From Lentisphaera araneosa HTCC2155 (GTDB lineage Bacteria; Verrucomicrobiota; Lentisphaeria; Lentisphaerales; Lentisphaeraceae), in the NCBI RefSeq assembly GCF_000170755.1, contig NZ_ABCK01000004.1, positions 186,001-250,000 on the forward strand: DNA of 64,000 bases. Reading direction: 5' to 3'. Both the position numbers and the translations under genes were made by a program. Positions 58,033 to 64,000 of the stretch are shown piece by piece. Under the pieces are notes generated by a model. The model worked only from the letters and a program-made list of their open reading frames with translations, was not told where the DNA came from and searched no databases. Position 1 is the first letter of the stretch, and each line of letters opens with the position of its first letter.

Positions 58033-61000
58033 ATGAAAAAATTCTTTACTCTACTTCTTATACTTAGTTCATCTCTGTTTGCTCAAAACGCAACACCCCA
58101 TTACCTAGACCGTTACGACCCTGTGGCGATTTGGACTCTGGACCAGGACATTGAATCACAGCCACCTAAGGAAACTTCTGGTCAATACAAGGTTCGCGTA
58201 AACGGGGATAAAACTAAGGGCTTACCAAAGCAAGTAAGTGGTGCTAGAGATTTCTTGGGGCAGGCATTAGATTTTTCTAATGTAGGTAGCTCCATCATGA
58301 CTCAAATCGACAGTGGTAGGCTAGCCACTATTGGCGACATCAATAACACCAGGGGAACTTCTCTTGCTTTTTGGATGAAGCTGCACAAAGACCAAATCCA
58401 AAAAAATCATCGCATTATTGGTCATCCGGCTTTTGAACCGGGTCTTTCCGGCTGGGGTTATGGCGGACTTAGCGGCCATATGGGTGCCGGCTTTCGTGTT
58501 GGCTTCACCAAATACATGGAGCAAAGAGACATCGCCTTTGATGGTAACTGGCACCATATTGTTATCACGGTGGATTATCAAAGTCGCAGAAAGAACGTCA
58601 AACTCTACCTAGATGGCCAATTCGTCACGGCCAATGACGGCGCCTCCAACAAATCTTTTAATCACGCGAAAAGAATGTTTATCGGTGCCCGTTCTAATGG
58701 CGGTAATAGTTTTCCTGGTGCTTTGGACGATGTCTCCGTCTATGACTACCCTTTGAATGCCGATCAAATTTTAGAAATGTATCATGGCCCTGTTTTTGCG
58801 GGCTCCGCAAAAGTTCACTATCTGCCTGAAGCACTTCAACTCAATGCTATCGCACCTGCAGATGCTCAAGTTCTTTGGTTAAAAAATTCCGGTCCTGGCA
58901 ATGTAAGCATTAATAACAAGACTCGCACAAATGCTAAAGTCACATTCTCTAAGCCCGGTGATTATACCCTAAGTTTCAAAGTCAAAGGCCATCAAAGCCA
59001 AAGCCTGCAAGTAAAAGTCCACCCCGCCACCGCTCCAGATGTCTATGCTGGTGATGCAGTGGAACTGAATGCAATTCAAGAGAGCTATCAGCTCAAACCG
59101 CGTATTAAACTTCCTGGCCGCGACCATCTGCGCGGGGTCAAAGTCAAATGGGAAAAGATCTCCGGCCCCGGAACCGTGCAATTCAAACAAGCTACTCAGC
59201 CCAACTCGGCAGTTCGCTTTAGCAAAGAAGGCCTCTACACCCTTAAACTTAGCACAAGCTATGGCAAACTCTCTTCTTCAGACACTGTCACTATTAAAGT
59301 GGGGCAACAGAGTGACAATCACTACGCCCTCATGCTCAACCCGCTTTACCTGCTAGCTTTTGACTCCCCTGCCAATCGTGAATCCGCCGGTGTTGCGGAA
59401 CTCGCAAAAGCAAGTTCTGCAGAATTAATTGCAGATACCACTATCCTGCCCAAACTTAAGCAAGGTGCTCGCCCCTTTACAGGCCTAAGCTGGGACTTCA
59501 ATAATACTAAGTCCAGTGTAAAAGTCCACAATCGCTTCAATATTGCTCGTCTGGGTGACGTCAAGCGCACCAAGGGCCTAGCCATGAGCCTGTGGTTCAA
59601 AGCCAAAGAATACAAAGGCAGCTTTTTTGGTAATGGTATCATCTCCATGAGTAGCCACAAATACAGTCAAGGTGTGAGCATAAACCTGGCTGATTTGGTG
59701 GGTGTTAACACCGAACCCAACACGGAGTTCAGCAAGCTTTTTGATGACCAATGGCACCATGTACTCATCAATGCTGACTTTAGCAAGGATTACGACAATG
59801 TGACTCTCTTCATTGATGGAAAAATAGCTATGCAAAAGTCATATACATTCGATAAGTCTTTTATCAAAACCAGAACAGATCACTGCCAACTTTGGGGAAA
59901 TCGTGGTCGCAAGGGAGAAATCAACTTCCCTGGACAATTGGATGATATCGCCGTTTTTGATCGTTCACTCAATCAAGAGGAAATCTCCTACTTATTTAAC
60001 GGCCCCAATGCGGATCATTTGCTAAGTGCGCAAAAGCCGACAATTAACGCGGGGAAAGACATGATTTTTACTCGAAAAAAAGAGGCTATTCTTTTAGGAG
60101 AAAACATAGCTGAAGACAGTAACTTAACTTACCAATGGCAATTAATTGACGGCCCGGGTCCAGTAATTTTTGACGACCCCAACTCCGCTCAAACAAAAGT
60201 GAACTTTGGCCCGCTGAGTATTGATCATCACAATCCCGATTATCAGCTCTACATTTTTCGCCTCACTGCAAAAGCTGCGGGAATCGCAAAGTCCAATTCC
60301 GACGAGCTCGCGGTGGTCTTTTACAAGAACAAAGTACCCGCTACAAGAGAACTCGGTCAACTGCCACCTGCCGGTCAGCACCCTCGCCTCTTTTTCAATG
60401 CCGCCGATTTACCACAAATTCGCCTACGCTTCATGGCCGACCCCTACGCCCAGCGAGCAGCCAAAAACCTCAGCGCCATGTATGCCCATTCAATTTTCAA
60501 CCCGAAAAGTAATATCGGTATAACTTACCAAGGCCTTAAAGAAGGTAAAAAGGATGTGGACGTCAAACTTGTTGTCGGTAGTAATGACACCAGAACTTAC
60601 TGGGCTGGAAAAAGCTGGCTCTACGGCCAGCTAGGCGGTGCAGCCGCTATTGCCCTCATTAAAAATGATCAAGATCAGCTTAATGAATTAGCCATAGTTC
60701 TTTCTCGCGCTGCCCACGAACATCTAAAATACTATCGTCCAAACTATCCCAATAAGCTCGTTCACGACGCCAGTGGCGGTCTTGCTATAGCTTATGACTT
60801 ACTTGCTTCGAATATGAGTGAAGATCAACGTAAAGCCCCGCGCAAACTCTTATCAAAAATGTCCAAATGGCGCCAAAGTTTGGGTTCAGCTAAACTGGAC
60901 GACAAAAAAAATATCTCAACAAACTGGCTCACCCATCACGATCAAATTGTTCTTTGTGCCCTGGCCATTGAGGGGGAAGAAGGTTATGATGCCGGCCTAA

Positions 61001-62532
61001 TTGATCAAGCCACCCATAAATTGCGCCATTTCCTCACTCAGCACGGACTTTATAAATCTGGTTATGCTCACGAAGGTTACACCTATTTCCGCATGGGCAT
61101 GGAGTCTGCAGCGCTATCAGCTCTCGCTTTAAGCCGTCGCGACGAAAACCTCTACGAAACAACTAATCTGTATAAGGGAGCTATGATGATGTTCCGCAGC
61201 ATGCCACCGGGTATGCATTGGGTCACGGGGCATGGCGATGGTTCACCGAAAATTGCCGGCATGGCACCCATTGATTGGCTGTACCGCTACATTTGGCCAA
61301 ATGATCCCGCCATCAATACACTCTATGGCAAAAGGCTAGAATGGCTCAGCCATCAAGAAGATGGCAAATTACAGGGACAATTTCACCTCATGGCCGTGCT
61401 TTTCCCAAGTCAGTCAAAAAGCTTTCCATCTCAAAAGGCAGCCGCAAAACAATTACAGTTAAATGAAAGCCAACTCTGCCCCGACAAAGGTTATGTCAAT
61501 GCCCGCAGTTCCTGGGATGACAATGCCCTCAATCTAGTTTTTCGTAGCCGCCAAGACAAGTATAATCTCGGCCACATGCACGCAGATGTAAACTCATTTG
61601 AGCTTTATCACAATGGCACCACTTGGTTCAACGACGGTGGTAAATATCAGTACTTTAATGACTGTCACCAAACCATCCTTATCGATGGTCGCGGCGGTAA
61701 CGGCTCCAGCGATTCTTTCAGTTGGCCTAACTTGCCGGGCCACATCGTGCAGTACAAGAATAACGCCCTCTATACTTTATCAACCGGTGATGCAAAGGCC
61801 TTCTACGATTTTACCTGTAGTGAATTTAAAGAAAAGCCGGGCAAGCCTAAAGCGGTGCCACTCTCGGAAACGGGCTACCTATGGGCTGACTTTGTCTACG
61901 GCAAAGATCGCTCACAACTTGATCAAATGCCGAGCTGGCGCTCTAAGCCCTTATATATTTCCCATGGTTCTAAACAGCAATTCTACGTCCTGAACCCAGT
62001 TAAAAAAGCCTTTCGTTCTGCCCTCGTGGTCAAGGGAAGGTATCCCTACGCCATCATTATCGATGATTACCAAAAAGACGAAAAACAAAGACTCTACGAA
62101 TGGGTCGGCAACTTTGATATGGGCACAGTAGAAATGATTGAGAATAGTGAAAATAGCATCAGGCTCAAAAAGAAAGGCGAAGTCGACAAGGCTAATGAGC
62201 TCTTGGTCCTTGCCCTGCAAGCCGATGGCCTAACTAAGAAACCTGAACTGCTCAACTCCAAACTTGGAACTGATCCTAGCAACCCCACTAAGGGCACCAA
62301 GGTGAGTCAAATCCGCATCACGGCAAAAAGTGTTAACCCACGTTTTAAGACCCTACTTTATCCCTATGAAAAAGGGACACCACAACCTAAGTTAAAGTGG
62401 AGTGGCCAAACGCTAACGGTCACCATTGCTAATCAGGTCGATAAAATCACTTTTGCAGAAGATGAGAACGGAATCACGCAAGTCGATATCCAGGATATGT
62501 CTCAAACTCAAAACCAAATCATTATTCAGTAA
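58033..62532 (+). CDS. Heparinase II/III-like lyase with two LamG domains and Ig/PKD-like linkers
   Basis: The 1499-residue protein has a signal peptide (ending near LFAQN). Order: LamG (about 30-260), Ig/PKD-like modules (about 265-470), second LamG (about 480-660), a PKD-like module (about 670-760), then the lyase from HPRLFFNAADLPQIRLRF (about 783). The toroid has YDLLASNMSEDQR at Tyr921, without the second Tyr of YDxxY. The sheet domain has the canonical GHMHADVNSF with His1181, His1183 and Asp1185. It ends with RSALVVKGRYPYAIIIDDYQ and a short tail. No paralog of this exact layout occurs in the window. It follows the lyase at 55418 by eight bases. Confidence 0.86.
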   Translation: MKKFFTLLLILSSSLFAQNATPHYLDRYDPVAIWTLDQDIESQPPKETSGQYKVRVNGDKTKGLPKQVSGARDFLGQALDFSNVGSSIMTQIDSGRLATIGDINNTRGTSLAFWMKLHKDQIQKNHRIIGHPAFEPGLSGWGYGGLSGHMGAGFRVGFTKYMEQRDIAFDGNWHHIVITVDYQSRRKNVKLYLDGQFVTANDGASNKSFNHAKRMFIGARSNGGNSFPGALDDVSVYDYPLNADQILEMYHGPVFAGSAKVHYLPEALQLNAIAPADAQVLWLKNSGPGNVSINNKTRTNAKVTFSKPGDYTLSFKVKGHQSQSLQVKVHPATAPDVYAGDAVELNAIQESYQLKPRIKLPGRDHLRGVKVKWEKISGPGTVQFKQATQPNSAVRFSKEGLYTLKLSTSYGKLSSSDTVTIKVGQQSDNHYALMLNPLYLLAFDSPANRESAGVAELAKASSAELIADTTILPKLKQGARPFTGLSWDFNNTKSSVKVHNRFNIARLGDVKRTKGLAMSLWFKAKEYKGSFFGNGIISMSSHKYSQGVSINLADLVGVNTEPNTEFSKLFDDQWHHVLINADFSKDYDNVTLFIDGKIAMQKSYTFDKSFIKTRTDHCQLWGNRGRKGEINFPGQLDDIAVFDRSLNQEEISYLFNGPNADHLLSAQKPTINAGKDMIFTRKKEAILLGENIAEDSNLTYQWQLIDGPGPVIFDDPNSAQTKVNFGPLSIDHHNPDYQLYIFRLTAKAAGIAKSNSDELAVVFYKNKVPATRELGQLPPAGQHPRLFFNAADLPQIRLRFMADPYAQRAAKNLSAMYAHSIFNPKSNIGITYQGLKEGKKDVDVKLVVGSNDTRTYWAGKSWLYGQLGGAAAIALIKNDQDQLNELAIVLSRAAHEHLKYYRPNYPNKLVHDASGGLAIAYDLLASNMSEDQRKAPRKLLSKMSKWRQSLGSAKLDDKKNISTNWLTHHDQIVLCALAIEGEEGYDAGLIDQATHKLRHFLTQHGLYKSGYAHEGYTYFRMGMESAALSALALSRRDENLYETTNLYKGAMMMFRSMPPGMHWVTGHGDGSPKIAGMAPIDWLYRYIWPNDPAINTLYGKRLEWLSHQEDGKLQGQFHLMAVLFPSQSKSFPSQKAAAKQLQLNESQLCPDKGYVNARSSWDDNALNLVFRSRQDKYNLGHMHADVNSFELYHNGTTWFNDGGKYQYFNDCHQTILIDGRGGNGSSDSFSWPNLPGHIVQYKNNALYTLSTGDAKAFYDFTCSEFKEKPGKPKAVPLSETGYLWADFVYGKDRSQLDQMPSWRSKPLYISHGSKQQFYVLNPVKKAFRSALVVKGRYPYAIIIDDYQKDEKQRLYEWVGNFDMGTVEMIENSENSIRLKKKGEVDKANELLVLALQADGLTKKPELLNSKLGTDPSNPTKGTKVSQIRITAKSVNPRFKTLLYPYEKGTPQPKLKWSGQTLTVTIANQVDKITFAEDENGITQVDIQDMSQTQNQIIIQ

Positions 62533-62553
62533 TTAAAAAGCTTGGAATTATTC

Positions 62554-64000
62554 ATGAAAATACTTAAAAATCTTTTTTATTCAGCACTCTGCCTAGTCCT
62601 ACCCATGGCCTTATCTGCTGAAGACTCATTACTCCTCAATTGGAAATTTGATTCACCCTACGAATTCGGAGCTTTTGAATACGATGCTTCCGGTCGCGGT
62701 AATGATGGCGTGGTACACTGGGATCGAATTGGTAGCTACGGTGGACTTCATTGGCAGAGCAAAGAGGGTTTTTTAAAAGGATCAGCTCATTTGCCCCGAG
62801 GAGTAAGGGGTACTATATCCACTAAGAAAACTCTTTCTCTACCTCAGAATTGGACCATGTCTTTATTATTTAAGCCCTTGGATGATAAAACTCGCTTTGA
62901 TCATATGATTAGCTTTCATAGTTCTCATGACTCCAAGAAGAATATTTTATCTTTAGGTCAGCACCACAGCTTTCGCATTAATTTAGACAATGATGGCAAA
63001 CAGCAGATCCTTGGCTTCTTCAAAGACAAAATGAGTTCTAAGCAATGGAATCATTTGGCATTGGTTTATGAAACTGAACAAGTCACTTTTTATCTAAATG
63101 GTAAAGCACAAACTGTGAAGCATACAAGTCCCTGGAATCCTTCTACAAAATTTAAGCTCTCACTCTCTGGTCTTAATGGCTCTCCACACAACCGCTCCGA
63201 AGGCAACTTCGATGAATTCAGACTTTACAGCAGTGCACTAAATGCTGATCAAATCAAACAATTGGCCACAAAAGATTTTTACGTAAAAGAAAAAACTATT
63301 CCCATTGCAGATCCTGGTATGGGCTACACAACTTTCCTTAAAGAAGGATCATGGTTCAGCTCCTCAAAAGCACAATTTAAAATGCAGGGAACTGAGCTTA
63401 TAAAAGGAAATAATGCTGGAGAAACTAAATTTCAGTGGAGCATTATGCAGCAACCCAAAGGTGCGAAAGGGAAGTTTGCGGATGCTAGTGATCCCAAGAC
63501 AATTTTCTCGACTAATAAAATCGGTGACTACAAGTTTAAACTGACGACTTCAAACGAAGCTGGCAAAGACGAAAAACTAGTCAATGGAGTCGTTTTCGCC
63601 AAAGATAAGGGCCCCAAGAGCGCGAAGCTTTACACCCTCCCCCCTGACCGTATTGAAGGACATATGGTCGCTTATCACCCAGATAGAGCGGCAGCTTTAA
63701 ACAATAAAAAACTCAAGCCGATCTCATACTGGTCTTTTGATAAGATCGAAAATAATGAATTCTCGGCTCTTGGTTCTAAAGCACATGCACTAAGTCTTGA
63801 TAAAAAGAACATAGAGCTAGTTGAGAACGGCAAATTTGGCAAGGCTATCAAAATTCTCAATGGCCCTTTATCGCTAGGTCAATTCGATGAACTAAAAAAT
63901 GAATTTTCTGCCTCTTTCTGGGTCTATCACGGCGAAGGAAAAATAGGAGGGGATCTGCTTAAGATCCAAGCAGAAAACGGTAAGCATTACTGGAATAATC
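62554..64000 (+). CDS. Lyase with LamG domains, 5' part, cut by window end
   Basis: The frame is open from ATG 62554 to the last base (about 482 codons). It has a signal peptide (ending near ALSAED), a LamG domain (about 25-235) starting with NWKFDSPYEFGAFEYDASG, a PKD-like domain (about 250-355) and the beginning of a second LamG domain (from about 390, PISYWSFDKIEN). This is the domain order of the lyase at 23436, with strong similarity throughout (FDSPFEFGSKEYDSSG there), so a heparinase II/III-like part is expected beyond the window. It follows the lyase at 58033 by 21 bases in the same unit. Confidence 0.85.
   Translation, partial: MKILKNLFYSALCLVLPMALSAEDSLLLNWKFDSPYEFGAFEYDASGRGNDGVVHWDRIGSYGGLHWQSKEGFLKGSAHLPRGVRGTISTKKTLSLPQNWTMSLLFKPLDDKTRFDHMISFHSSHDSKKNILSLGQHHSFRINLDNDGKQQILGFFKDKMSSKQWNHLALVYETEQVTFYLNGKAQTVKHTSPWNPSTKFKLSLSGLNGSPHNRSEGNFDEFRLYSSALNADQIKQLATKDFYVKEKTIPIADPGMGYTTFLKEGSWFSSSKAQFKMQGTELIKGNNAGETKFQWSIMQQPKGAKGKFADASDPKTIFSTNKIGDYKFKLTTSNEAGKDEKLVNGVVFAKDKGPKSAKLYTLPPDRIEGHMVAYHPDRAAALNNKKLKPISYWSFDKIENNEFSALGSKAHALSLDKKNIELVENGKFGKAIKILNGPLSLGQFDELKNEFSASFWVYHGEGKIGGDLLKIQAENGKHYWNN

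Overview
The window looks like part of the chromosome of a marine Lentisphaera-type bacterium (phylum Lentisphaerota). This is an inference. It rests on two prepilin-like proteins with the FTLIEVL...IGILAS signature, many secreted sulfatases next to heparinase-like lyases, no SusC/SusD pair, and a moderately AT-rich composition. No complete RNA gene is present.

Bases 1 to about 10.8 kb are a mixed flank: the 3' part of purU, a small membrane protein, a small hypothetical protein, a WYL regulator, a decayed HTH gene, an AraC regulator divergent from a lacZ-type beta-galactosidase, a decayed tRNA 3' end beside a terminator, and a phyH-isomerase pair divergent from a second AraC regulator.

From about 10.9 kb to the end lies one very large polysaccharide-degradation locus. 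It encodes eight heparinase II/III-like polysaccharide lyases (the last cut by the window edge), three sulfatases, a GH31 glycosidase with an oxidoreductase, a CE7 esterase, two near-identical alpha/beta-hydrolase esterases, two other large hydrolases, a Kelch protein, LamG and DUF1961-like proteins, an MFS transporter, a second PhyH, a ThuA-like protein and two prepilin-like proteins. A GntR-headed regulator with a LacI-type sensor sits near the start. The mostly secreted enzymes would cut a sulfated, uronate-containing polymer outside the cytoplasm; the MFS protein could import products and the GH31, oxidoreductase and PhyH proteins process them. A decayed GH29 alpha-L-fucosidase suggests that fucose was once part of the substrate.

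The most striking feature is a putative operator in front of every transcription unit of the locus: two 10-base units resembling TATAATAC, always spaced 12 bases start to start, usually over the -10 box. I find ten, at 10925, 13776, 18588, 27671, 37754, 40310, 41587, 48564, 52347 and 55338, including one before the regulator itself and three in divergent gaps. I find none in the left flank.

The locus also shows repeated duplication and decay: a duplicated block (regulator 3' end, esterase, Kelch gene), paralogous pairs of most lyases and hydrolases, and gene remnants at 16278, 27712, 41375 and 50189.
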